The notes under the pieces: generated by a model
Seen by the model: only the letters and a program-made list of their open reading frames with translations
What the model was told of the DNA's origin: nothing
Database searches by the model: none
Made by a program: the position numbers and the translations under genes
Part shown: positions 1 through 6,820 of the stretch, in pieces
How positions within the stretch are numbered: the first letter of the stretch is position 1
Layout of the letters: each line of letters begins with the position of its first letter
Source: RGIG3528 sp963649295
GTDB taxonomy: Bacteria; Bacillota; Clostridia; Lachnospirales; Lachnospiraceae
Direction of reading: 5' to 3'
Length of the DNA stretch: 64,000 bases
Assembly: GCA_963649295.1 (NCBI GenBank)
Contig: CAVJHK010000003.1
Coordinates: forward strand, 1 to 64,000

Positions 1-74
1 GAGTTTTAACTCGGAGTTTTTTTATTGCCGGCAGGAGCCCATTTGAATCCCGTGGCTTCAAGGTCTCGCCCATT

Positions 75-725
75 TTATTTTCTGAAGCTGAACTTTTTCT
101 CTGTTCCGTTTATCAGTCTCTTGATATTCTCACTGTGTCTCACAATCATAAGAACCGCAGACACAAACGACAATATAATTGCCGCAGGCTCTGCACCCAC
201 AATCCAGAGGACTACAGGCGCCGACAAAATCGCAAGCATCGTTGCGACAGACATATAATGCAAAGTAAAAAGAAACAGGCAAAGTATAATAACACCCACA
301 AGTCCCGCGCGCCAGTCATAAAACCAAAGCGCGGCAATGTTTACAAGGAATCCTTTTCCGCCCTTAAAACGGTACCATATGGGGAAGTCATGTCCTATCG
401 ATGCCATAAGTGCGGTGTAAGCATATCCGATTTGTGGGAGATTATAATCCAAATCCATTTTTTCTGCGTAATTCTTAAAGAAAATTCCGCTTACAAAAAG
501 AATGAGGACGCATTTTCCTATATCAAGCAGCATTACAACAATTGCCCATTTTAGCCCATATACGCGTTTAAAGTTGGTAAATCCGGGATTTCCGCTGCCT
601 TTCTTATTGTCACGTATGTCTTCGTGGTAAATAAGCCGTGACAAAACAATTGCGGGATTGATTCCCGCAATTAAATATGCACAAATTCCGGATATGACAA
701 ATATAAGTATAAGTTCCGTATCCAT
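75..725 (-). CDS. plsY: Glycerol-3-phosphate acyltransferase PlsY
   Basis: Integral membrane enzyme that moves the acyl group from acyl-phosphate to glycerol-3-phosphate, the first acylation of phospholipid synthesis. The 216-residue protein has the PlsY signatures GSGNPGFTN near residue 43 and GHDFPIWYRFKGGKG near residue 110, with about five hydrophobic segments, and its length is normal for the family. The ATG at 725 has AAGGA upstream. It is the last gene of a three-gene minus-strand set behind fakA (53 bp away) and fakB. Those two make acyl-phosphate from free fatty acids, so the set forms one pathway. Confidence 0.93.
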   Translation of the reverse strand: MDTELILIFVISGICAYLIAGINPAIVLSRLIYHEDIRDNKKGSGNPGFTNFKRVYGLKWAIVVMLLDIGKCVLILFVSGIFFKNYAEKMDLDYNLPQIGYAYTALMASIGHDFPIWYRFKGGKGFLVNIAALWFYDWRAGLVGVIILCLFLFTLHYMSVATMLAILSAPVVLWIVGAEPAAIILSFVSAVLMIVRHSENIKRLINGTEKKFSFRK

Positions 726-778
726 ATCAAAAATCCTTTTTATTCATATGTTGTCCGTGCGCTCGGACACAAAACCGA

Positions 779-2434
779 TTATTCAAGTATCAGTTCAAAA
801 TCGTAAACATCCTGGCATCCGTCTATTTCGTAGAGTTCAGTATGCGGGAACTTTTCCTTCACCGCACGCGCAAATTCCTTTCTTTCGTCATAAGATGCCG
901 AATTTCCGTAAATTGCGATAAGAACCTCATGATGCTTTGCATCAAGCTTCTCAAGCATTTCGGTTGCCGTATCTACCTTGTTTTCGGCAGATGCAAGCAT
1001 ATTCTTCCCGGAAAAGCCTATATAATTATCGCATTTAATGTCTATGCCGTCAATAAAAGCATCACGAACCGAGCGCGAAACCTGTCCCGTCACAACGCCC
1101 TGCATTGCGTCGGTAAGCTCATGTTCTATCGTATCCGCATCGTTACTGTCATAAGAAAGCATTTGAAGTGCAGCATAGCCGTCACCGATGCTCTTCGACT
1201 TAATCACGCGGACATCGGAATCCTTGTACATTTCTGCTGCAAGGAGAGCCGCCATAATGATATTCGAATTATTAGGCAAAACAAAAATCGTTTCCGCATT
1301 TACCGACCTAAAAGCATTGATAAAGGTTTCCGATGAAGGGTTATTGCCCTGCCCGCCGTCTATCACCACGTCCGCGCCGAGTGCCTTTTGCACTTCCTTT
1401 ATTCCCGCGCCGTCGCACACGGATACAAGCGCAAACTTCTTTTTGGGTGCCGAATTTTCTTCCTTATTTCCTGTATCCTCTTCCTTTATCGTATCGTTGT
1501 GCTGCACAGTCATGTTTTCGCACTTGATTGTAAGAAATTCACCGAACTGCTGACAAAATTCAAAAACCTTGCCCGGAGTCATTGTATGCACATGCACCTT
1601 TACAATCGTTCCCGTCTTAAATGCCACAATCGAATCGCCGATCGTATTAAGAAACTCGAGGATAGGATCAATTTTAAAATTGTCTGTATCAACCTTGCAC
1701 TTTTGAAGCTGAAGAAGGAATTCCGTACAATATCCGTATTCCATCACCGAATCGGCGGTAAACTTGGACGTATCGACATTTTTTGTCCCGAAGCTCACGG
1801 CGCTGTCCGCAATTTCTTCGCCCTTTAATGTCTTATTCATGCCGTCTACAATATAAACAAGTCCCTGACCGCCTGAATCTATCACTCCCGCCTCTTTAAG
1901 GACGCTTAAAAGCTCCGGCGTTCTTTGCAATGACCTGTTCATTTCGGACAAAACATCTTCAAAAAAGCTTTCCATTGTGCTGTCATCGGTTATTCTGTCA
2001 CACGCATAATCCGTTGCTTCTCTCATAACCGTAAGCATTGTTCCTTCGGTCGGCTTCATAACGGCCTCATACGCACGGCGCACCCCGGATTTGAACGCAA
2101 ATCCGACCGTCTTTACATCGGCATTGTCCGTACCCGTAAATCCCTTTGCTATTCCCGAAAAGAACTGTGAAAGAATAACCCCCGAATTTCCGCGTGCCGA
2201 AAGAAGCATTCCGTTCGCTATCGTATCAGACGTTTCGGACAAGGACTTATCCTTCATTCCCTGTGCCGCATTTACGCCGCCCGATATTGTAAGTGTCATG
2301 TTTTCACCGGTGTCTCCGTCAGGAATCGGAAAAACGTTAAGATCGTTTACAATCTTCGCATTCGCTCTTAAATTTGCCGCTCCGCCTTTTATGAGTGTTG
2401 AGTAAAGTTCACCGGATAACTCTCTTGTTTCCAT
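779..2434 (-). CDS. fakA: Fatty acid kinase catalytic subunit FakA (DAK2/YloV family)
   Basis: Phosphorylates fatty acid held by a FakB (DegV) partner, giving acyl-phosphate for PlsY or PlsX. The N-terminal DhaL/DAK2-like kinase domain shows the metal- and ATP-binding motif DGDTGEN near residue 40 and a second glycine-rich DSGGQG motif near residue 185. The C-terminal half is the YloV-type domain. I start at the ATG at 2434 (551 residues) because GGAGG lies just upstream; a TTG four codons earlier would sit inside that ribosome site. The product is close to the usual length of about 550 residues. Its neighbours fakB and plsY support the assignment. Confidence 0.92.
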   Translation of the reverse strand: METRELSGELYSTLIKGGAANLRANAKIVNDLNVFPIPDGDTGENMTLTISGGVNAAQGMKDKSLSETSDTIANGMLLSARGNSGVILSQFFSGIAKGFTGTDNADVKTVGFAFKSGVRRAYEAVMKPTEGTMLTVMREATDYACDRITDDSTMESFFEDVLSEMNRSLQRTPELLSVLKEAGVIDSGGQGLVYIVDGMNKTLKGEEIADSAVSFGTKNVDTSKFTADSVMEYGYCTEFLLQLQKCKVDTDNFKIDPILEFLNTIGDSIVAFKTGTIVKVHVHTMTPGKVFEFCQQFGEFLTIKCENMTVQHNDTIKEEDTGNKEENSAPKKKFALVSVCDGAGIKEVQKALGADVVIDGGQGNNPSSETFINAFRSVNAETIFVLPNNSNIIMAALLAAEMYKDSDVRVIKSKSIGDGYAALQMLSYDSNDADTIEHELTDAMQGVVTGQVSRSVRDAFIDGIDIKCDNYIGFSGKNMLASAENKVDTATEMLEKLDAKHHEVLIAIYGNSASYDERKEFARAVKEKFPHTELYEIDGCQDVYDFELILE

Positions 2435-2532
2435 TTTTTCCTCCAAAGTTTAATTTTTGAGGCTTTTTTTTGCCCAAAAATAATCCTCCGATTCGTATTT
2501 AATATTTTTTATTCAAAAATTCCAAAAATCCT

Positions 2533-3429
2533 TTAGTTTCCGCCCTCAAAAGTAACTTCCTTGCCATATGCAAAAAGTCCGATTGCGTCGGGTCCTATGG
2601 AAGCTCCGATAATGGGGCCGATATAGGAAATATGTGTATCCTTGCAGGGGATGTTCTCTTTTACAAGCTTTTCAAGTTCCTTTGCCTCATCTTCGCAATC
2701 CGCATGAACAATATAGATTGTTTGTTCCTCGGGATTTATGATTGATTCCTTCATGAGGTTTACAATTTCATTAAACGATGCAACTCTTCCCTTTACCTTC
2801 TTTATCGGCACCTGATAGCCTGTCTTGTCGGCAATAAGTATCGGCTTAACACCGAGAAGATTTCCGAAGAATGCGGCTGACGCTTTAACACGTCCGGCTC
2901 TCTTTAAAGCATCAAGAGAATGTACGGTAATATATTCGTTTACCTTCTTTAAATCGGCAATTGTTTTTTCATAAATCTGTTTTGCGTCATATCCCATGTC
3001 ACGGTACTGTGCGGCTCTGATTGCCACAAGTCCCTCACCGAGACATGCGTTTAACGAGTCAACGGAATAAATCGAAACGTTCTCAGCCTTATATTTTTCC
3101 ATAAGCTCCCTTGCGACAACGTGCCCGGTATTAACCGAACCCGACTGCTTCGAAGAGCATCCGACATATACAATGTCATATCCCTCTTCGACATATTTCG
3201 TAAATATTCTTTGGAATTCCTGAACGGGCACCTGTGTAGTAAGCACGCGGTTTCCGTCACGCATTATTTTGTAAAGTTCCTTTGGACTGTAATATTCCCA
3301 GTCAAGGCTTGCGGGAGTTTCTTTTCCCTCATATTCCGTAAACATCTTGGCATAATCGATATCATATTTTTCTCTCAAATCAAGACTCATATCGGAGCAT
3401 GAATCTGTAATAATCTTAACCGGTCTCAT
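2533..3429 (-). CDS. fakB: DegV family fatty-acid-binding protein (FakB)
   Basis: 298-residue DegV-fold protein. The family binds one fatty acid and presents its carboxylate to FakA. The N-terminus KIITDSCSD is the typical DegV start, SKQSGS near residue 92 is the fatty-acid carboxylate-binding serine region, and R-A-G-R in the second half is conserved. AAGGAGA precedes the ATG at 3429. It is the first gene of the fakB-fakA-plsY run, 98 bp before fakA. A candidate promoter (TTGAAC, 16 bp, TAAAAT) lies in the 206-bp upstream gap. Which fatty acid class it prefers cannot be read from the sequence. Confidence 0.88.
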   Translation of the reverse strand: MRPVKIITDSCSDMSLDLREKYDIDYAKMFTEYEGKETPASLDWEYYSPKELYKIMRDGNRVLTTQVPVQEFQRIFTKYVEEGYDIVYVGCSSKQSGSVNTGHVVARELMEKYKAENVSIYSVDSLNACLGEGLVAIRAAQYRDMGYDAKQIYEKTIADLKKVNEYITVHSLDALKRAGRVKASAAFFGNLLGVKPILIADKTGYQVPIKKVKGRVASFNEIVNLMKESIINPEEQTIYIVHADCEDEAKELEKLVKENIPCKDTHISYIGPIIGASIGPDAIGLFAYGKEVTFEGGN

Positions 3430-3568
3430 AACTATTCTCCTTTTTACATTCTTTAAAAAAGCTCAAATTCCCTGCTTGTGCAAGTGTCCTTACACAAAAT
3501 CACTGCACAAAAAAATGCATTTTTCGCATGTTTGTATTTTACATGATATGAATATCCGTTCAACTGTC

Positions 3569-3600
3569 AAAAAAAAAAGTTTTCGCAAAAACGCAAAAAC
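3569..3600 (-). terminator. Intrinsic terminator after the TetR gene
   Basis: A nine-pair stem (two wobbles) with a four-base loop at 3579-3600, followed on the minus strand by ten T. It sits 37 bp past the stop of the TetR gene and just before the fakB promoter region. Confidence 0.7.
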
Positions 3601-3636
3601 CTTTTTTTCTACGCAAATTTGAGTATTTTTAAATTT

Positions 3637-4209
3637 TTATTCAAAAATATTTATTCCCATCAAAGCATTTGCCATATAAAGCTCTATGGCAGCATTTATA
3701 ACACGGCTTATTTGATTTATCGATTTGTCGATATTCATTGTCATGCGGCTCCACAAAAATTTGAGGAACAAACCGATTATCGCATAACAGCATATATCGG
3801 AAATCGTCGTAAGCGTTTCCTCGTCTATGCTCGTTCCCATCGTCTTTTCACGCGCAAGATTTAGGAAAGCGCCTTCCGCCGAGCTGAACACATATCGCTC
3901 CAGATTTTCTCGGGACAAGGACTCATAAATATTGTAAACAAGGTTCGGATGCTCGGTAAAGGTCACAAATATCGCCTTTAAAGTACATTCCCAGCCCTCC
4001 CCATTCGGACGCGATGCAAGAAAATCCTTGGTTTTGGCATTAAACCAATATTCAAGGAGCTCATATATATCAGCATAATGGTAATAAAAAGTATTTGGAC
4101 TTATGTCGCATCTCTTTGTAAGTTCAAGCACGGTTATTTTATCAAAGGGCATTTCTTCAAGCATTTCTTCAAAAACCGTGAGTATTGCTTTTTCGGTATG
4201 TCTTGCCAT
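3637..4209 (-). CDS. TetR/AcrR family transcriptional regulator
   Basis: 190 residues. The N-terminal helix-turn-helix runs from about residue 8 to 55, with the typical block TKRCDISPNTFYYHY at 31-45. The C-terminal ligand/dimer domain is of the DhaS-like TetR_C_8 type. GGAGG lies six bases before the ATG at 4209. A near-consensus SigA promoter (TTGACA, 17 bp, TATAAT) lies 57 to 85 bp upstream, inside the reading frame of a truncated antitoxin. The target genes are unknown; fakB-fakA-plsY directly downstream is one possibility, but a terminator separates them. Confidence 0.85.
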   Translation of the reverse strand: MARHTEKAILTVFEEMLEEMPFDKITVLELTKRCDISPNTFYYHYADIYELLEYWFNAKTKDFLASRPNGEGWECTLKAIFVTFTEHPNLVYNIYESLSRENLERYVFSSAEGAFLNLAREKTMGTSIDEETLTTISDICCYAIIGLFLKFLWSRMTMNIDKSINQISRVINAAIELYMANALMGINIFE

Positions 4210-4397
4210 TATTTTCCTCCGAAGGATTTTATCCGTGAGATGTGATTTTCTCCGGACATATTTTTATTATACCGACCAAGTAAATTCATGTCAACCTCGA
4301 CTCTTATGGCATCCATTTCGGTTTGAAGCGGTTCATACTCTTTTTTAAATTCTTCATCCTGCATTTGTTTTAAAAACATATCATCAAACGATCTCAT
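4209..4397 (-). pseudogene. Truncated XRE-type antitoxin N-terminus
   Basis: A 62-codon frame whose first 32 residues match the N-terminal leader of HigA/XRE-type antitoxins (Q-x2-D-x-EFKKEYE-x-L pattern at residues 11-24). Where the helix-turn-helix should begin, at about codon 33, the sequence changes into the tetR promoter (TTGACA and TATAAT), and the frame ends at the tetR start. This looks like a toxin-antitoxin remnant cut at a breakpoint and joined to the tetR control region. No intact toxin gene lies upstream. Family assignment is from memory of the leader pattern. Confidence 0.5.
4266..4294 (-). promoter_or_regulatory. SigA promoter of the TetR gene
   Basis: On the minus strand TTGACA (4294-4289), a 17-bp spacer and TATAAT (4271-4266): both hexamers are perfect consensus. 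It lies inside the C-terminal part of the antitoxin stub reading frame. Confidence 0.85.
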
Positions 4398-4470
4398 TTG
4401 TTGTTAGCCTTCCCAACTTCTCGGATTATGGTATGTTTATATGCCATAACATCAGCGTTTTCTTCAGAAC

Positions 4471-4494
4471 AAAAGAGTTTCTTCAAACTCTTTT
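4471..4494. other. Perfect 10-bp hairpin between the tRNA and the antitoxin stub
   Basis: AAAAGAGTTT, a four-base loop, then its exact complement. It is symmetric and could fold on either strand. It has no long T tract on the minus strand, so I do not call it a terminator. Confidence 0.35.
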
Positions 4495-4566
4495 CTCACA
4501 TAAATCATATCATAAGCAGAGCGTTTTTTGCCATACAGAAAATTCGGAGAAATTTCCTAATATGGT

Positions 4567-4595
4567 TAAAAAAAAATGTGATCCCAAGATCACAT
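4567..4595 (-). terminator. Intrinsic terminator of tRNA-Leu
   Basis: Minus-strand eight-pair stem (ATGTGATC/GATCACAT) with a TTGG loop followed by nine T, about 20 bp past the tRNA 3' end. Confidence 0.88.
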
Positions 4596-4613
4596 AATCC
4601 GAATAAAAAAAAA

Positions 4614-4696
4614 TGCGGAAAAAGGGACTTGAACCCTCACGGTCTGGGACCACATGATCCTTAGTCATGCCTGTCTGCCAATTCCAGCATTTCCGC
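4614..4696 (-). tRNA. tRNA-Leu (anticodon AAG by my folding)
   Basis: Folds as a class II tRNA: acceptor GCGGAAA/TTTCCGC with discriminator A, anticodon stem CATGA/TCATG enclosing the loop CTAAGGA (anticodon AAG, decoding CTT), a long variable arm with GGTC/GACC pairing, and a T arm with loop TTCAAGT. The 3' CCA is not encoded. It has its own promoter and terminator. The transcript would start near 4718, leaving a short leader that can itself form a CCTGTT/AACAGG hairpin. Confidence 0.9.
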
Positions 4697-4724
4697 ATTT
4701 CCCTGTTCAACAGGAACGAATGGA

Positions 4725-4753
4725 ATTTTACCACCAAAAAAACGCCTTGTCAA
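4725..4753 (-). promoter_or_regulatory. Promoter of tRNA-Leu
   Basis: TTGACA (4753-4748), 17 bp, TAAAAT (4730-4725) on the minus strand. The -35 hexamer overlaps the stem and loop of the upstream operon's terminator. Confidence 0.8.
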
Positions 4754-4772
4754 CAGAGAAAAGGCGTTTTTT
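4737..4772 (-). terminator. Terminator after the alpha/beta hydrolase gene, overlapping the tRNA promoter
   Basis: Twelve-pair stem AAAAAACGCCTT/AAGGCGTTTTTT with a 12-base loop. It is T-rich on both strands, so it could act bidirectionally. It lies 46 bp past the hydrolase stop. Confidence 0.8.
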
Positions 4773-4817
4773 TTAATTCGTAATATTTTTCGATTTGTAT
4801 ATATTTTTCAGACAATT

Positions 4818-5828
4818 CTATTTAAGCACGTCGCGGTTTTCAAATCCGTACTTTTTCATTTCTTTCATAAAATCGATATTCGACTTATTTTCACTTTTTC
4901 CGTCCTCTATTTTCTGAACGGTATTCAGGAAATTTTTGAGTATTCCCAAATATCTCTCTTCATCCACAAGCATAGTTTCGGCATGCTTCGCATTTTCAAA
5001 TATATGCACTTCAGAATATGCCGGATTTGCCATAGCCATACGGAAGGAGTTGTCGGGAGTCACAAATCTATCATCCGCACCATGCACAAAGCAAATGGGA
5101 ACCGTATTGTTTTTAAGAGAATCGATCGGACGATTCTTAAAAAAGCTCCACTTAAAAATTATATTACACATAAAGCTCGCCGGCCAAATAATCCAGTTAT
5201 GAAGATGAAAAACAACTTTAAGTCTGCCTGTCAATACATTATAAAGCTCCGCAAAACCACAATCGTTTACAATAAAGTGAACTCTCGGATTATATTTAAG
5301 TGCCGTAATTTGCAATGCCGAACCCATCGACTCCCCCTGAAGCCCCAGATATATGTCATTACCGTAACGCTTATATGTGTCGTTTATTACCGTAATCAAA
5401 TCTTTTGCCTCGTTAATTCCGAGAGTGCAGGGTGTCTTCCAAGACTTAATATTCTTTCCGTGGAATCTGTCGTCATAAATCACACAATTGTATCCAAGCT
5501 CCATCCACTTGTTCAGATACTTTAACGCACCGTAATGCGACGATGTGTATCCGTGCGAAATAATCACAAATTTTTTGGATTCCTTAAAGTCGGGATTCGG
5601 AACAAAATACGTATGAATTTCATATCCGTCAAAGCTTTTTAAGATATATTCCGTAACGTCTCTTTTATCGAAATCCCTGAAAAATTTGTGTTCCTTTTCC
5701 CAATTTATGCTGCGCTCAAGATTGTTTAATGGCATCGAAACATATTTTGCAAAATAAGAAAACACAAGCCCCATAAGTACAATTAAGAGAACAACCGCAA
5801 TAATCAGCACAATCACCCATACCTTCAT
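4818..5828 (-). CDS. Membrane-anchored alpha/beta hydrolase (S33-like)
   Basis: 336 residues. One N-terminal hydrophobic helix (about residues 3-27) is followed by an alpha/beta-hydrolase domain with the oxyanion-region motif SHGYTSS near residue 92, the nucleophile elbow GESMGS near residue 165 and a C-terminal catalytic-type HGADDRF...H pair (near residues 249 and 283). The substrate is unknown; the context in a pectin operon would suit an ester-removing enzyme, but the family is broad. Its ATG overlaps the stop of the PHP gene by four bases (ATGA), so the two are co-translated. Orientation of the catalytic domain (inside or outside) is not certain. Confidence 0.82.
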   Translation of the reverse strand: MKVWVIVLIIAVVLLIVLMGLVFSYFAKYVSMPLNNLERSINWEKEHKFFRDFDKRDVTEYILKSFDGYEIHTYFVPNPDFKESKKFVIISHGYTSSHYGALKYLNKWMELGYNCVIYDDRFHGKNIKSWKTPCTLGINEAKDLITVINDTYKRYGNDIYLGLQGESMGSALQITALKYNPRVHFIVNDCGFAELYNVLTGRLKVVFHLHNWIIWPASFMCNIIFKWSFFKNRPIDSLKNNTVPICFVHGADDRFVTPDNSFRMAMANPAYSEVHIFENAKHAETMLVDEERYLGILKNFLNTVQKIEDGKSENKSNIDFMKEMKKYGFENRDVLK

Positions 5829-6691
5829 AACCTAACCTCCAATACGTTGTCTTTTGTATAAGGAACAATTTTGTCTGTCCTGTCAGCAATAAAAATCGGG
5901 CTGTTAAATATCGTATTTTCCGGATCCGCCTTCATTCTGTCACGGTATGTTATAAATCCGTAATTTGAATCGTTTAATTTTAAAATTGCTTCATTATATT
6001 TTTCGGGATCGTCTCTCACAAGCGGAACGGATTCTGTTGCGCATAAAAGTCTTTTTGCGTAATCCAAAGCGCCACAAAGCGGCGTCGTAAATCCCACTCC
6101 GCCCAAGTTTTTTGTAATATTTTTTACATTGTGGATATCGGAGCCCGAGGTCACATGTATATTGTTTTTGCTTGCAAAAGTAAAGACATATTGATCGCTG
6201 TAATCCGAATTTCCGAGATTGTATCCTTCAAAGAGATCCGATTGATAAGGATGCACATAAACTCCCGATAAATAACCGCGATCGCGGAAGGGATGCGCCT
6301 GCACCATGACGCCGCCTGTTTCATGAACATTTTCGCGTAATTCTTCATGCGACCAGCGCATTATGTCGGGATGCGCCTTTAGCCATTCTTTTGTCGGTCC
6401 GTAAATAAGATATTCATCTCCGTGAAAATTTACTTCCATTCCGAAAAATACTTTGAAATTATGCTTATAGCCCTCTTCCGCAGCCGCTTCAAAACCGCGT
6501 GCATAAAGGTCTATCCTTTCCTCCCAGGGGAGATTTACGGGAACGCACGAATTTCCGTTAAAAAAATGATCGGTCACAAATATTCCGTCATAGCCTGTGT
6601 CTATATATGCCTTAATGTATTCTTTTCCCGGCGTAACGCCGCATGCACTTGCTTCGCATGTATGCAAATGCGTTTCATAAAAATATGCCAT
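5825..6691 (-). CDS. PHP-domain phosphoesterase
   Basis: 288 residues of the PHP metal-dependent phosphoesterase fold. Metal-binding motifs appear in order: HLHT at 8-11, TDHF near 40, GMEVNF near 84, QAHPFR near 132 and GSDIH near 182, so the site looks complete. The length fits histidinol-phosphatase-like stand-alone PHP proteins; the substrate is unknown and no histidine genes are nearby. It lies downstream of GH28 and upstream of the hydrolase, with GGAGCGAAT before the ATG at 6691. It has its own promoter, and a T-tailed hairpin directly precedes the ribosome site. Confidence 0.82.
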   Translation of the reverse strand: MAYFYETHLHTCEASACGVTPGKEYIKAYIDTGYDGIFVTDHFFNGNSCVPVNLPWEERIDLYARGFEAAAEEGYKHNFKVFFGMEVNFHGDEYLIYGPTKEWLKAHPDIMRWSHEELRENVHETGGVMVQAHPFRDRGYLSGVYVHPYQSDLFEGYNLGNSDYSDQYVFTFASKNNIHVTSGSDIHNVKNITKNLGGVGFTTPLCGALDYAKRLLCATESVPLVRDDPEKYNEAILKLNDSNYGFITYRDRMKADPENTIFNSPIFIADRTDKIVPYTKDNVLEVRL

Positions 6692-6700
6692 ATTCGCTCC

Positions 6701-6736
6701 AAAAAAAACAGGATAAAGAATTCATCTTTATCCTGT
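6701..6736 (-). terminator. Terminator hairpin directly upstream of the PHP gene
   Basis: Minus-strand 11-pair stem ACAGGATAAAG/CTTTATCCTGT with a seven-base loop, then eight T, then the PHP ribosome site. It would end transcripts arriving from the GH28 gene. The PHP promoter's expected start falls within its left arm. Confidence 0.85.
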
Positions 6737-6738
6737 GA

Positions 6739-6767
6739 ATAATACCATAATTTTTTTTAAAATTCAA
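6739..6767 (-). promoter_or_regulatory. Promoter of the PHP-hydrolase pair
   Basis: TTGAAT (6767-6762), 17 bp, TATTAT (6744-6739) on the minus strand. The expected start, near 6732, is inside the terminator hairpin. Confidence 0.65.
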
Positions 6768-6771
6768 TGCA

Positions 6772-6809
6772 GCGTCCGATTTGCCCGAACGCATCTGATT
6801 TGCCCGAAG
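6772..6809. repeat. Two 19-bp tandem copies after the GH28 stop
   Basis: Two adjacent 19-bp units (6772-6790 and 6791-6809) sharing the core GATTTGCCCGAA, starting 12 bp past the GH28 stop codon. Confidence 0.8.
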
Positions 6810-6820
6810 ATCCGAAATTA

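Noticed and set aside
1..74. Possible tRNA or terminator at the window start
   Set aside because: The TTCAAAT-like loop has no matching stem, and the T-rich piece is cut by the window edge, so neither call can be supported.
4398..4500. Intact HigB-type toxin upstream of the antitoxin stub
   Set aside because: Only about 30 open codons end at the stub start and they show no toxin motif; an older decayed gene is possible but not shown.
4510..4737. 75-codon frame on the minus strand
   Set aside because: Runs through the tRNA-Leu gene and its terminator.
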